Positions 45,207 through 55,325 are shown, counted from the first letter of the stretch. The stretch is 64,000 nt of DNA from Ferrovibrio sp046294345 (GCA_046294345.1 JBKBJT010000007.1:1-64000), one strand, 5' to 3'. Program-made: numbers and translations. Notes: generated by a model from the letters alone, not told the origin.

Positions 45207-46421
45207 ATGGCAGTCGAAATTCGTGTCCCGCAGCTGGCGGAATCGATCTCCGAAGCCACCGTCGGCCGCTGGGCCGCCAAGGCCGGCGAGGCGGTGGCCC
45301 GCGACCAGCTGCTGGTCGAACTGGAAACCGACAAGGTGACCGTCGAGGTCAATGCGCCGGAAGCCGGCACGCTGGGCGAGGTTCTTGCCGCCGAGGGCGC
45401 CACGGTGCAGGTCGGCGATCTGCTCGCCACCCTGAATGCCGGCGCCGGCGCTGCCGCGAAGCCCGCCGCCAAGCCGGCGGAAGCCGCCAAACCCGCCGCG
45501 GCGCCTGCCGCGCCGAAGGCCCCCGCTGCCGCTCCGGCTGCGGGTCAGGCCCTGCCGGCTGCTGCCAAGCTGGCCGCTGAAAAGAATGTCGATGTGTCGG
45601 GCGTTGCCGGCTCGGGCAAGGGCGGTCGCGTCACCAAGGGCGATGTGATGGACCTGCTCGCCGGCGGTGGTGCCGCGCCGGCTGCCCGTCCTGCCGTGCC
45701 GACCGGTCCGCGCGCCAATGCCGACCGCGAGGAACGCCAGCGCATGTCCAAGCTGCGCCAGGTGATCGCGCGTCGCCTGAAGGAAGCGCAGAACACCGCC
45801 GCCATGCTCACCACCTTCAACGAGGTGGACATGTCGGCCCTGATGGCCGCCCGCAAGACCTATGTCGACGGCTTCGAGAAGAAGCACGGCGTGCGGCTGG
45901 GCTTCATGTCCTTCTTCGTCAAGGCCTGCGTGCAGGCGCTGAAGGAATTCCCGGCGGTGAATGCCGAGATCGAGGGCGATGACATCGTCTTCAAGAATTA
46001 CTTCAACATCGGCTGCGCCGTGTCGACCCCGACCGGCCTGGTCGTGCCGGTGATCCGCGATGCCGACCAGATGTCGTTCGCCGGCATCGAGAAGGCCATC
46101 GGCGATTTCGGCAAGCGCGCCCGCGACGGCAAGCTCGGCATCGACGAGCTGCAGGGCGGTACCTTCAGCATCTCCAACGGCGGCGTGTTCGGCTCGCTGA
46201 TGTCGACCCCGATCATCAACCCGCCGCAATCGGCCATCCTGGGCATGCACAAGATCCAGGAGCGCCCGATGGCCATCAATGGCCAGGTGGTGATCCGGCC
46301 GATGATGTATCTGGCGCTGTCCTACGACCACCGCATCATCGACGGCCGCGAGGCGGTCAGCTTCCTGGTGCGTGTCAAGGAATCGATCGAAGACCCGCAG
46401 CGTCTGCTGTTCGAGGTCTGA
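45207..46421 (+). CDS. sucB: 2-oxoglutarate dehydrogenase E2, dihydrolipoyllysine succinyltransferase
   Basis: The 404-residue protein has three parts. The lipoyl domain carries the lipoylated Lys43 in ELETDKVTVEV. An Ala/Pro-rich linker and the peripheral-subunit-binding domain (about 110-147, with VAGSGKGGRVTKGDVM) follow. The catalytic domain has YDHRIIDGREAV (His375, Asp379). It forms the core of the OGDH complex. GAGGGAAG precedes ATG 45207. A T-rich stretch occurs in the 48-nt gap after sucA but has no convincing stem. The small ABM gene follows after 11 nt. Confidence 0.98.
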   Translation: MAVEIRVPQLAESISEATVGRWAAKAGEAVARDQLLVELETDKVTVEVNAPEAGTLGEVLAAEGATVQVGDLLATLNAGAGAAAKPAAKPAEAAKPAAAPAAPKAPAAAPAAGQALPAAAKLAAEKNVDVSGVAGSGKGGRVTKGDVMDLLAGGGAAPAARPAVPTGPRANADREERQRMSKLRQVIARRLKEAQNTAAMLTTFNEVDMSALMAARKTYVDGFEKKHGVRLGFMSFFVKACVQALKEFPAVNAEIEGDDIVFKNYFNIGCAVSTPTGLVVPVIRDADQMSFAGIEKAIGDFGKRARDGKLGIDELQGGTFSISNGGVFGSLMSTPIINPPQSAILGMHKIQERPMAINGQVVIRPMMYLALSYDHRIIDGREAVSFLVRVKESIEDPQRLLFEV

Positions 46422-46432
46422 GGTAGGAATCG

Positions 46433-46747
46433 ATGATCGTCCGGGTCTGGAGCACGGGGTTCAACCTCGCCCGCCTGGACGATCTGGTCGCTTTTGCCCG
46501 CAGCCGGCTGGAACCGTTTTTCCGCAACCAGGATGGCTGTCTGGGCTGTTTCTTCACCTATGATTCCGATGAGTGGCGCACCATCAGTCTGTGGCGCGAC
46601 CAGGCTGCCGTCGACGCGGTGAAGGATTCCGCCGATTACCACGCCATGCTGGCCGATCTGGTCGGCAGCGGCATTCTGCAGGGCAGTCAGAATACGCGCG
46701 TGTTCAAAGCCGCTGGCGGCGGTGTTTTCGGCCCGCTGGCTTTTTAG
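46433..46747 (+). CDS. small ABM-fold protein (antibiotic biosynthesis monooxygenase-like)
   Basis: The 104-residue single domain has a ferredoxin-like dimeric fold pattern: strand MIVRVWSTGF, helix DDLVAFARSRLEPFFRNQ, then CLGCFFTYDSDEWRTISLW and DAVKDSADYHAMLADL. This is the layout of ABM-domain proteins, which include cofactor-free monooxygenases, heme-degrading enzymes and proteins of unknown function. It is embedded between sucB (11 nt) and lpd (18 nt) with its own AGGTAGGA ribosome site, so it is made with the OGDH complex. Two Cys lie in GCLGCF. Its reaction is unknown. Confidence 0.8.
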   Translation: MIVRVWSTGFNLARLDDLVAFARSRLEPFFRNQDGCLGCFFTYDSDEWRTISLWRDQAAVDAVKDSADYHAMLADLVGSGILQGSQNTRVFKAAGGGVFGPLAF

Positions 46748-46765
46748 GGTTTGGGAGATTCACGA

Positions 46766-48169
<1,404 letters not shown>

Positions 48170-48192
48170 TCGGGTAGCACCGATTGGCGATG

Positions 48193-48226
48193 AAGGGCGG
48201 CTGCAAAGCCGCCCTTTTCGTTTTAG
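48193..48226 (+). terminator. rho-independent terminator of the suc-lpd operon
   Basis: A 10-bp stem aagggcggct/agccgccctt with loop gcaa (48193-48216) is followed by ttcgtttta. It lies 24 nt after the lpd stop and just before the EamA gene. Confidence 0.93.
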
Positions 48227-48238
48227 ACTCCGACTCGC

Positions 48239-49117
48239 ATGCCTCTCCTTGATGCAAAGATTCGCGCCGCCCTCTGGGTTTTGGGCGCGGCGCTGGCCTT
48301 TTCGCTACTCTATGCCTCGGGCAAGCTGACCGGCGGCCTGGTGCCGGCGATCCAGATCGTGTTCATCCGCTATGTCAGCGGGTTCGTCACGGTCGGCGGC
48401 ATCGCGGCCGCCCGTCGAATCCCGCCACGCAGCATCCTCAATACCGGCCGCCGGCATCTGCATTTCATCCGGGCGCTCTGCGGCGTGGGCGGCGGCGCCT
48501 GTTCGATCTATGGCGCCACTCACATGCCGCTGGCCGATGCCTCGGCGCTGGCCCTGCTGCAGGGCGTGTTCGTCATGGCGCTGGCCGTGCTGCTGCTGCG
48601 TGAGCGTGTCAGTCTGATGCAGGTTCTGGCCGCTGCCCTTTGTCTGGCCGGCGCCGTCGTGATCGTACGCGGCAATGCCCCCGAAGCGGCGGCAGGGTTT
48701 TCGTTTGCCATCGGCATCGCGCCGCTGGCGATGATTGCCGGCGCCTTCCTCACTGCCTGCGAGGTGATCCTGATCAAGGTGCTGTCGCGCCATGAAAGCG
48801 CGCTCTCCATGCTGCTGCATGTGAACGGCTTTGCGGCTCTGCTGCTGGTCCTGCCGATGCTGATGCTGTGGCAGTCCGTCCCGGCGTGGCAACTGGCCGC
48901 GCTCTGCCTGCTCGGGCCGATGGCCATCGCCGGCCAGATGTGCAACGTGCAGGCCTATCGCCTGGCCGATGCCGCCTGGTTGGCGCCGTTTGGCTACAGC
49001 TCGCTGATCTTCGCCGCCCTGATCGGCTGGATCGGCTTCGGCGACCTGCCCACGTTTGCCACGCTGTTGGGGGCGGGTTTGATCGTGGCCGGCGGCCTGC
49101 TGCTGATCCGGCGCTGA
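48239..49117 (+). CDS. EamA/DMT family transporter
   Basis: The 292-residue protein has ten predicted transmembrane helices as two EamA repeats. The first repeat ends around residue 140 with LLRERVSLMQVLAAALCLAGAVVIV, the second with GDLPTFATLLGAGLIVAGGLLLI, both carrying the typical E/D-x-x-x helix-start pattern. Members export or import small metabolites such as amino acids or nucleobases; the substrate is unknown. The start ATG 48239 lies only 13 nt after the terminator T-run with no Shine-Dalgarno, so the true start may be internal or transcription may be leaderless. Confidence 0.85.
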   Translation: MPLLDAKIRAALWVLGAALAFSLLYASGKLTGGLVPAIQIVFIRYVSGFVTVGGIAAARRIPPRSILNTGRRHLHFIRALCGVGGGACSIYGATHMPLADASALALLQGVFVMALAVLLLRERVSLMQVLAAALCLAGAVVIVRGNAPEAAAGFSFAIGIAPLAMIAGAFLTACEVILIKVLSRHESALSMLLHVNGFAALLLVLPMLMLWQSVPAWQLAALCLLGPMAIAGQMCNVQAYRLADAAWLAPFGYSSLIFAALIGWIGFGDLPTFATLLGAGLIVAGGLLLIRR

Positions 49118-49124
49118 GCCGACG

Positions 49125-50489
49125 TCAGTAATGCAGTTCCGCGATCACCACGCGGTTGTCTGCCACCGGCCATGACTGCACGGCGATCACCTCGTCGTTG
49201 AAGCGGCACACCACGCTGCGCTGGACGGTGCCGGCCGGCAGCAGCAGGGTGGAGGTCGAGTTCACCGGAATGCCGGGCGGGATGCCGGGGCCGGGCTGAC
49301 CGTCGAAGGTGACGATGTCGCCACGCGCGGTGCCGAAATAGCCGCGCGGCCGGCTAATGGTGACCGTTGAGGCCGCCGCCTTGTCCTTGTCGGTCAGCAC
49401 GCCCGGGCGCAGGTGTACGATCTGCGACGAGCGTGCAAAGGGCGAGCGGTAGATATGCGTGGTCGGATGGTCGGGTGTGATCACCACGAATTCATAGGTA
49501 GCCCGACTGGAAGCGCGGAACGGGCCCCAATAGCCATCCTCGCCCGTGGTCTGTTTGTGCACCATGGCGCGCCGTGCTCCGGTCTTGGGGTCGGTTTCGT
49601 AAACCTCCACCACGGCGCCGGCCACCGGCAGGTTGGTGCCTGCGCCGCGCACGATGTCGTTCACCTTGCCGTTCAGCAGCGGGCTGCTTTCAGCACTGAT
49701 GCCGGTGGTGGCCGGCGCGTGGCCCATGACGAATTCCCAGATCGCGGCGAAGGCCTTCGGATGGAAGGCCACCTCGCGATGGTCCAGCCCGGCCAGCACC
49801 ACGTCCTTGGCGCCTTTCAGGGCCGGTCCTTCCGCCGTCACGCCGGTTGGTTGCCCGGGCATGCCCAGGGCCGCGCCATCGGCCTGCGCGAACTTGTCGG
49901 CGTTGTCGCTACGCGTGGTCATCCAGGCCACACCGGGCACCACTTCCGACGGGCCTTCGTTGAGCTGGCGCAGGAAGGGCGAGGCGCCGTTGAACTCGCT
50001 GCCGACCAGCGCCTTGTCGGAAACCAGCACGCCATGATTGGGCGTGCCGCACAGGATCGCGTGGCTCACATGTGCTGCGCCGCCGCCATTCTTGATGTAA
50101 TTGCGGATGGCGTTGCCGCCGCGCGAGGAGCCGACCAGCACCACCTTCGGCGCGCCGGTGCGCCGTTTGGCCTCGGCCACGAAGGCGGCGAGCTGTTCGC
50201 GCTGGTCGGTCGAGGACGAACGATAGGCCTGGTAGGTGGCATCCACGCTGCGCGCCAGCGGATAGGGGAAGTCGATGGCGAACAGGCGGTCGGTATCAAA
50301 GCCGTTGCTTTCCCAGCGCCAGAAGGTGGTGTGCCAGAGCGCGGCTGTATCACCGTTGCCATGAACGAACACGATGGGCGCTGCCTGGTCGTAGCGCGTG
50401 GCACAGCCGGGCAGGGCGGTCGAGAGCCCCAGGGCGGCGGAACCAGCCAGGAAGTGGCGACGGGTGAGGGTGGGCTGACGGATCGACAT
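49125..50489 (-). CDS. Tat-exported lipoprotein-like alpha/beta hydrolase with C-terminal beta domain
   Basis: The 454-residue protein starts with a twin-arginine signal TRRHFLAGSAALG, and the hydrophobic region ends in LPGC, a lipobox, so it may be a Tat lipoprotein. The hydrolase domain (about 35-260) has VFVHGNGDTAALW, nucleophile LVGSSRGGNA and a plausible His in GLDHREVAFHP. The C-terminal 200 residues contain a carboxypeptidase-regulatory-like beta domain (LPVAGAVVEVYET...TTGEDGYWGP). The exact enzyme class (lipase, esterase or polyester depolymerase) is not known. AGGGA lies 7 nt before ATG 50489. Confidence 0.82.
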   Translation of the reverse strand: MSIRQPTLTRRHFLAGSAALGLSTALPGCATRYDQAAPIVFVHGNGDTAALWHTTFWRWESNGFDTDRLFAIDFPYPLARSVDATYQAYRSSSTDQREQLAAFVAEAKRRTGAPKVVLVGSSRGGNAIRNYIKNGGGAAHVSHAILCGTPNHGVLVSDKALVGSEFNGASPFLRQLNEGPSEVVPGVAWMTTRSDNADKFAQADGAALGMPGQPTGVTAEGPALKGAKDVVLAGLDHREVAFHPKAFAAIWEFVMGHAPATTGISAESSPLLNGKVNDIVRGAGTNLPVAGAVVEVYETDPKTGARRAMVHKQTTGEDGYWGPFRASSRATYEFVVITPDHPTTHIYRSPFARSSQIVHLRPGVLTDKDKAAASTVTISRPRGYFGTARGDIVTFDGQPGPGIPPGIPVNSTSTLLLPAGTVQRSVVCRFNDEVIAVQSWPVADNRVVIAELHY

Positions 50490-50607
50490 GGCGTTTCCCT
50501 GATCATGTGCCGAGGCTTGGGCCGGCAAGCGGTTGCCTCTGGCGGTTTAGGCGAGATCGGTGAATACTGTGTGACAACGATATCATGTTCCTCCCTTCCC
50601 GCCAGCC

Positions 50608-51816
50608 ATGTCCTCGCGTCGCCTGATTCTGCTGCTCTCCGCGCTGGAGGTGCTGGCGATTCTGCCCATCGCCAGCTTTCCCGCGCTGTTGCCCGATTTC
50701 ATTGCCGTCTGGGGTCTCACCAACACCGAAGCCGGCTGGATCGCCGGCGTGTATTACTTGGGCTACATGCTGCTGGTGACCCCGGCGGTGATGCTGACCG
50801 ATCGCATCGATGCCCGGCTGATTTTCATTATCGGCAGCGCCGTCACCGGCATCAGCACCCTGGCTTTCGCGGCTTTCGCCGATGGTTTCTGGTCGGGCCT
50901 GCTGCTGCGCGCCATCGGTGGTGCCGGGCAGGCTGCCGTCTACATGCCCGGCCTGCGTGCGCTGACCGACCGGCTGAAGGGCGGCGAGCAGAGCCGTGCC
51001 GTCACTTTCTATACCGCCAGCTATTCCATCGCCATTTCGCTCAGCTTCACCATCACCGGCCTGCTGGCCGAATGGTATGGCTGGCGCTGGAGCTTCGCTG
51101 GCATCGGTCTGGGCAGCCTGGTTGCCGCCATTCTTGCCTGGGCCCTGCTCAAACCGCAGACGCCTCCTGGCGCGAAGGCCAGTGCGGGTTTCGTACTTCG
51201 TCCGGTGCTGCGTAACCGCGATGCCATGGGCTATATCATCGGTTATGCCGCCCATGGTTTCGAACTCACCGCCATGCGCGCCTGGGTCACGGCATTTTTC
51301 GTCTTCGTGCTGGCGCGCGATGCAGCCTTTGCTGCCAGCCTGCCCAGCCCCACCGTGCTGGCCGCCATCGTCACCCTGATCGGCCTGCCGGCCAGCCTGC
51401 TGGGCAACGAGCTGGCGCTGAAGATCGGCCGTCGCCGCGCCCTGATCCTGATCATGGGAATCTCGGGCATCATGGGTGTGCTGATGGGCTTCACGGCGCT
51501 ACTACCCGCCTGGGTATCGCTGCTCTATTGCGCGGTCTATTTCATTTTCATCTGCGGGGATTCCGGTGCGCTCACGTCCGGCATGATGGCTGCCGCCGAA
51601 CCCGAGCATCGCGGCTCCACCATGGCGCTGCATTCCGCGCTGGGTTTCGGTATCTCGGTGCTGGGCCCGCTTTGCGTCGGCCTCGCGCTCGACCAGGCGG
51701 AACGTCTGTTCGACGGTCAGGGCGTGGCAAGCTGGGGCATCGGCCTGGCTGTGATGGGAATTGGTGCGCTGATTGGTCCGCTCGCTTTGTACTGGGCCGG
51801 CCGCCGCGCAGTCTGA
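50608..51816 (+). CDS. MFS transporter
   Basis: The 402-residue protein has twelve predicted transmembrane helices. The loop 2-3 motif is present in altered form (VMLTDRIDARLIF, compare GxLaDrxGrr), with GGAGQAAVYMPGLRALTD in helix 4 and EWYGWRWSFAGIGLG in helix 5-6 resembling motif C regions. The second half has LALKIGRRRALILI. Such proteins are drug or metabolite antiporters of the single-polypeptide type. The gene is divergent from the Tat hydrolase with 118 nt between start codons. The substrate is unknown. Confidence 0.88.
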   Translation: MSSRRLILLLSALEVLAILPIASFPALLPDFIAVWGLTNTEAGWIAGVYYLGYMLLVTPAVMLTDRIDARLIFIIGSAVTGISTLAFAAFADGFWSGLLLRAIGGAGQAAVYMPGLRALTDRLKGGEQSRAVTFYTASYSIAISLSFTITGLLAEWYGWRWSFAGIGLGSLVAAILAWALLKPQTPPGAKASAGFVLRPVLRNRDAMGYIIGYAAHGFELTAMRAWVTAFFVFVLARDAAFAASLPSPTVLAAIVTLIGLPASLLGNELALKIGRRRALILIMGISGIMGVLMGFTALLPAWVSLLYCAVYFIFICGDSGALTSGMMAAAEPEHRGSTMALHSALGFGISVLGPLCVGLALDQAERLFDGQGVASWGIGLAVMGIGALIGPLALYWAGRRAV

Positions 51817-51907
51817 GTTCGCGGATAGTGTAACGCCAATACCTGCATTGACCGTATCGGGACGATCCGGTCTAATCCGCTGATCGTCGTTCAACCGCGA
51901 GCGTGGC

Positions 51908-52192
51908 ATGTGCCAGCGTTGCCAGATGCAGTCCGATGCCGACCTGATGGAACTGTCAGGCCAGATCGGCACGCCGGACTGGCAGCGGCAATTCAAACAG
52001 CAGCGCATCCTCGACCTGCTCGCGCTCATCGAACATCCCGAAGCCCTGCCGCCCGGCGATGCCCTGCGCGTCGGCCAGGAAATCCTCGTCCTGCTGGACG
52101 AGATCGGCGAGGGCGCCGAAGCCGAAGCCCTGCTGTCGGGCCTGCCGCGCCTGCGCGCCGGCAATGCGCCGGCCTTCAGGGAATACAAGTGA
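51908..52192 (+). CDS. small hypothetical protein
   Basis: The 94-residue acidic protein has an N-terminal CQRC pair, then WQRQFKQQRILDLLALIEHP and LRVGQEILVLLDEIGEGAEAEALL, two amphipathic helices. No family recognised. ATG 51908 keeps the Cys pair; ATG 51926 would remove it. The stop lies 31 nt before the M20 amidohydrolase gene, with which it may be cotranscribed. Codon use follows the neighbouring genes, which supports coding. Confidence 0.6.
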   Translation: MCQRCQMQSDADLMELSGQIGTPDWQRQFKQQRILDLLALIEHPEALPPGDALRVGQEILVLLDEIGEGAEAEALLSGLPRLRAGNAPAFREYK

Positions 52193-52223
52193 TCCTGCCT
52201 CTCCAACTCCGGACCCGTCATCC

Positions 52224-53501
52224 ATGAACGCTCCTGCCCGCACCAGCCTCGCGCCCCAGAAAGCCGCCGTCTTCGCCAGGATCGATGCCCTGATGCCGGA
52301 GCTGGAGAAGATCTATATCGATCTGCACAAGCATCCCGAGCTGTCGATGCAGGAAATCCGCACGGCCGGTATTGCCGCGGCGTGGCTCGACAAGCATGGC
52401 TTCGAGGTACATCCCGGCGTGGGCAAGACCGGCGTGGTCGGCCTGCTGAAGAACGGCGATGGTCCGGTGATCCTGCTGCGCGCCGACATGGATGGCCTGC
52501 CGGTGAAGGAAAAGACCGGCCTGCCTTTCGCCAGTGAGCAGACCGGCACCGACCGTTTCGGTCAGTCGGTGTCGATCATGCATGCCTGCGGGCATGACTT
52601 TCACGTCACCTGGCTGATGGCGGTATGCAAGCTGTTGTCGGAAGCGCGCGATACCTGGAAGGGCACGGTGATGGCTGTGTTTCAGCCTGCCGAGGAAACC
52701 GGCGCCGGTGCCCGCGCCATGCTGGAAGACGGCATGGTAAAGCGCTTCCCCAAGCCGACGGTTTCGCTGGGCCAGCATGTCGTGCCGCTGCCTGCCGGCC
52801 GCATCGGCTACAAGTCGGGTGTGGCGATGTCGGCCGCCGACAGCTGGGAAGTGAAGCTGTTCGGCCGCGGCGCCCATGGATCCAAGCCGCAGAACAGCAT
52901 CGATCCTGTGGTGATGGCCTCGGCAACGGTGATGCGGCTGCAGACCGTGGTGTCGCGCGAGGTGGCGATGGCCGACAGTGCCGTGGTCACCGTCGGCACC
53001 ATCCAGTCCGGCTTCAACGAGAACGTGATCCCCGATGAAGCGCTGCTGCGCCTCAATATCCGTACCTTCAAGGAAAACGTGCGCCAGCGCGTGCTCGCTT
53101 CGGTCCGGCGTATCATCGAGGCAGAAGCCCAGGCCTCCGGCGCGCCGAAGCCGCCCGAATTCTCGGTGATCAGCCAGTTCCCGCTCACCTTCAATGACGA
53201 AGCCGCCACCGCGCGTACGGTGGACGGCATGAAGGGCTGGTTCGGCGGCGACCGCGTCGTGGCGGTGGAAGCGGCTTCCGGCAGCGAGGATTTTGGCCTG
53301 TTCGGCACGGCCTGGAACGTGCCATCGGTCTTCTGGGTGATCGGCGGTACCGATCCGGAGCTTTTCGACAAGGCGATGAACGGCGACGACCCCGGCGCGA
53401 TGCCGGTCAACCATTCCCCCTTCTATGCGCCGGTGCTGCATCCCACGCTGCGCACGGGTGTGGAGGCGATGCTGGCCGTGGCCTATACCTGGCTGGACTA
53501 G
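52224..53501 (+). CDS. M20 family amidohydrolase (hippurate hydrolase-like)
   Basis: The 425-residue metallopeptidase-fold enzyme has LHKHPELSMQE at the N-terminus, ILLRADMDGLPVKEKTGLPFAS, metal ligands in HACGHDFHVTWLM, and the FQPAEETGAGARAML segment with catalytic Glu. The dimerisation domain has GRGAHGSKPQNSIDPV, and the last metal His is in VNHSPFYAP. Homologues hydrolyse N-acyl amino acids or hippurate. The longer open frame overlaps the upstream small gene and is not used; the start is ATG 52224. The stop overlaps the DUF2063 stop on the other strand by 4 nt. Confidence 0.92.
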   Translation: MNAPARTSLAPQKAAVFARIDALMPELEKIYIDLHKHPELSMQEIRTAGIAAAWLDKHGFEVHPGVGKTGVVGLLKNGDGPVILLRADMDGLPVKEKTGLPFASEQTGTDRFGQSVSIMHACGHDFHVTWLMAVCKLLSEARDTWKGTVMAVFQPAEETGAGARAMLEDGMVKRFPKPTVSLGQHVVPLPAGRIGYKSGVAMSAADSWEVKLFGRGAHGSKPQNSIDPVVMASATVMRLQTVVSREVAMADSAVVTVGTIQSGFNENVIPDEALLRLNIRTFKENVRQRVLASVRRIIEAEAQASGAPKPPEFSVISQFPLTFNDEAATARTVDGMKGWFGGDRVVAVEAASGSEDFGLFGTAWNVPSVFWVIGGTDPELFDKAMNGDDPGAMPVNHSPFYAPVLHPTLRTGVEAMLAVAYTWLD

Positions 53502-54262
53502 CCGATATCCTCGGGCCGCGCGAAGACGCCGCCATCCAGCATCCAGCTGAAACTGGCGGGGAAGTCGAAATCGCTGCCGCTTGAGGCCGCCAGCGCGGCA
53601 AGCCCCAGCGATGCACCACCCGCGATCTCGGCCAGGAAGCGGTCTTCGCCATGATCCAGCTTTTGCCAGCGCACGGTGATGCCCTGGCGCCAGACCAGCA
53701 GGCGTTCGCCGCTGCCGATCAGCTGGATGCGGTCGACAAAGGGTGCTTCGGGCTGGTGTACCTGCCAGATCTCGCTGACCGGGAAGGGCGTGGAAAGCCG
53801 CTGCGCCGAAGGATGCAGGGGCAGCACCAGCTGCGCCGTGGCATCCGTGTCGGGCAGGTCTTCCGGTCGCAGCAATGACATATCTTCCGCATGCTCGGCC
53901 ATGTTCAGCGCCCATTCGAAGGCGGCGATATCGGGCAGGTAATGATGACCGGCCAGATCGGGCAGGGCGGCGAGGAAGGTCGGAAAGCCGGCGCCGTAGA
54001 GATGCAGGATCGGCGAGCGCGGCGGATCGTAGATCAGGTAGTCGCGCGCCGTCTGGGCGAAGAAGGCTTCGCCAACCAGGGCCCGGGTGACCGGAAACGT
54101 CGCAGCGATGGCATCCAGCAGCCCGGCACGGAAGCGGTTGGCGTAGACCTGCAGGCGGCCCTCGGCCGGGATCGCATCGCCGATCACCTTTTCGGCGATG
54201 GTGTAAAGCGAGCCTGTCAGGGCCTCGGCGAATTCCCGCTGCAGGTCAAGCTGCGCGCTCAT
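53498..54262 (-). CDS. DUF2063 (BufC-type) MNIO partner protein
   Basis: The 254-residue protein has the DUF2063 pattern: LQREFAEALTG, GRLQVYANRFRAGLLDAIAATFPVTRALVGEAFF, DYLIYDPPRSPILHLYGAGFPTFLA cut by short loops, and HYLPDIAAFEWALNMAEHA. In known systems these proteins bind the precursor peptide and present it to the DUF692 iron enzyme. The start (MMSAQ, 54262 or 54265) overlaps the DUF692 gene by about 17-20 nt. The C-terminal half is beta-rich. The gene is convergent with the amidohydrolase. Confidence 0.88.
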   Translation of the reverse strand: MSAQLDLQREFAEALTGSLYTIAEKVIGDAIPAEGRLQVYANRFRAGLLDAIAATFPVTRALVGEAFFAQTARDYLIYDPPRSPILHLYGAGFPTFLAALPDLAGHHYLPDIAAFEWALNMAEHAEDMSLLRPEDLPDTDATAQLVLPLHPSAQRLSTPFPVSEIWQVHQPEAPFVDRIQLIGSGERLLVWRQGITVRWQKLDHGEDRFLAEIAGGASLGLAALAASSGSDFDFPASFSWMLDGGVFARPEDIG

Positions 54263-55199
54263 CATCCGTCTCTGTAGCAGTGTCGTCGGGTGTGGTGCTG
54301 GGCCGCAGGGCGGCGGCGCGCTGGCGTTCGGCATGGCGCGCTTCGGCCACCAGGTGATCCAGCGGCGGCAGGTTGCTATCCCATTCCAGCAACGTGGCGG
54401 CATGGGGAAAGCGCTGCACCGCGCTGGCATAGAGCCGCCAGACCGGCTCGGCGACCAGCGCACCGTGATCGTCGATCAGCAGCGCCCGCTCGTCGGCCTG
54501 GATTTCGCTGTGGCCGGCCAGGCGGATCTGGTGTACGGCCGTGGCCGGCAGGCTGTCGAGATAGGCATCCGCCACCGCCGGCGCCGCCTCGCGTCCGACA
54601 TGGTTCACGCTGGAGATATACAGGTTGTTCACGTCGCACAGGATGCCGCAGCCGCATTGCTGGCTCAGGCGGGTGAGAAAGTCGGCTTCGGCGATATGGC
54701 TGTCGCGGAACCGCAGATAGGTGGCCGGATTGGCCATCAGGATCGGCCGGTTCAGCCGGCTCTGCACGATGTCGACATTGCGACGGCAGGTTTCCAGGCT
54801 TTCCAGGGTATAGGGCAGGGGCAGGCGGTCGTTGTAGTAGCGGCCGTCGATCCCGGTCCAGGCCAGATGCTCGGAAACCTGTGCCGGTTCCAGCCACTCC
54901 ACCAGCCGGGCCAGCCGCTCCAGATGATCCTGGTCGGGTAGTTCGCTGCCGGCCAGCCCCAGCCCGGTGCCCTGCACTGTCACCGGCCAGAGGGCCCTGG
55001 CCTGCTCAAGGTAATAGCGCGCCGCACCGCCGCCCATATAGGTTTCGGCATGGATATCCAGCCAGCCGACCGGTGGCCGGTTTTCCAGCAGATCATGGTG
55101 ATGGGGTGGTCGCAGGCCGATGCCGACCCGCTCCGGCGCCAGGACAGTCGGCCGCGACGAAGCCTGATCCCGTTCGGCAATCGGCTTCAGGTCGGTCAT
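54246..55199 (-). CDS. DUF692 multinuclear iron enzyme (MNIO, BufB/MbnB/TglH superfamily), divergent
   Basis: The 317-residue TIM-barrel protein shows the family order: GIGLRPPHHHDLLE, GWLDIHAETYMGGG, VSEHLAWTG (His111), NDRLPLPYTLESLE, CGCGILCDVNNLYISS (Asp189), LAGHSE (His230), LIDDHG (Asp243/His245) and LLEWDSNLPP (Glu272). MNIO enzymes use two or three irons to remodel Cys or Asn in peptides. Three positions that are normally His or Glu differ here: Q76 (QGTGLG in place of HGVGLS), A156 (MANPA in place of ENPS) and Q224 (QIRLAGH in place of EIHLAGH). ATG 55199 is the natural start. No DUF2282-type precursor gene lies nearby. Confidence 0.88.
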   Translation of the reverse strand: MTDLKPIAERDQASSRPTVLAPERVGIGLRPPHHHDLLENRPPVGWLDIHAETYMGGGAARYYLEQARALWPVTVQGTGLGLAGSELPDQDHLERLARLVEWLEPAQVSEHLAWTGIDGRYYNDRLPLPYTLESLETCRRNVDIVQSRLNRPILMANPATYLRFRDSHIAEADFLTRLSQQCGCGILCDVNNLYISSVNHVGREAAPAVADAYLDSLPATAVHQIRLAGHSEIQADERALLIDDHGALVAEPVWRLYASAVQRFPHAATLLEWDSNLPPLDHLVAEARHAERQRAAALRPSTTPDDTATETDDERAA

Positions 55200-55325
55200 G
55201 GCACGCTGCTGATCACGAGAAATGTCCCGCACCGGTGGTTTTCGGCGCCGCAGGATGTCGGCGCCGGACTGCAAGTGTACCATTCCGGACGGGAAAAAAA
55301 CTGCCGAGTTCAGCGGGAAATCAGA

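Noticed and set aside
42090..46331. A 1413-codon open frame antisense to sucD, sucA and sucB
   Set aside because: It is a shadow of high-GC codon use: the encoded sequence is His/Gln/Arg-rich low complexity, and three well-recognised enzymes lie on the other strand.
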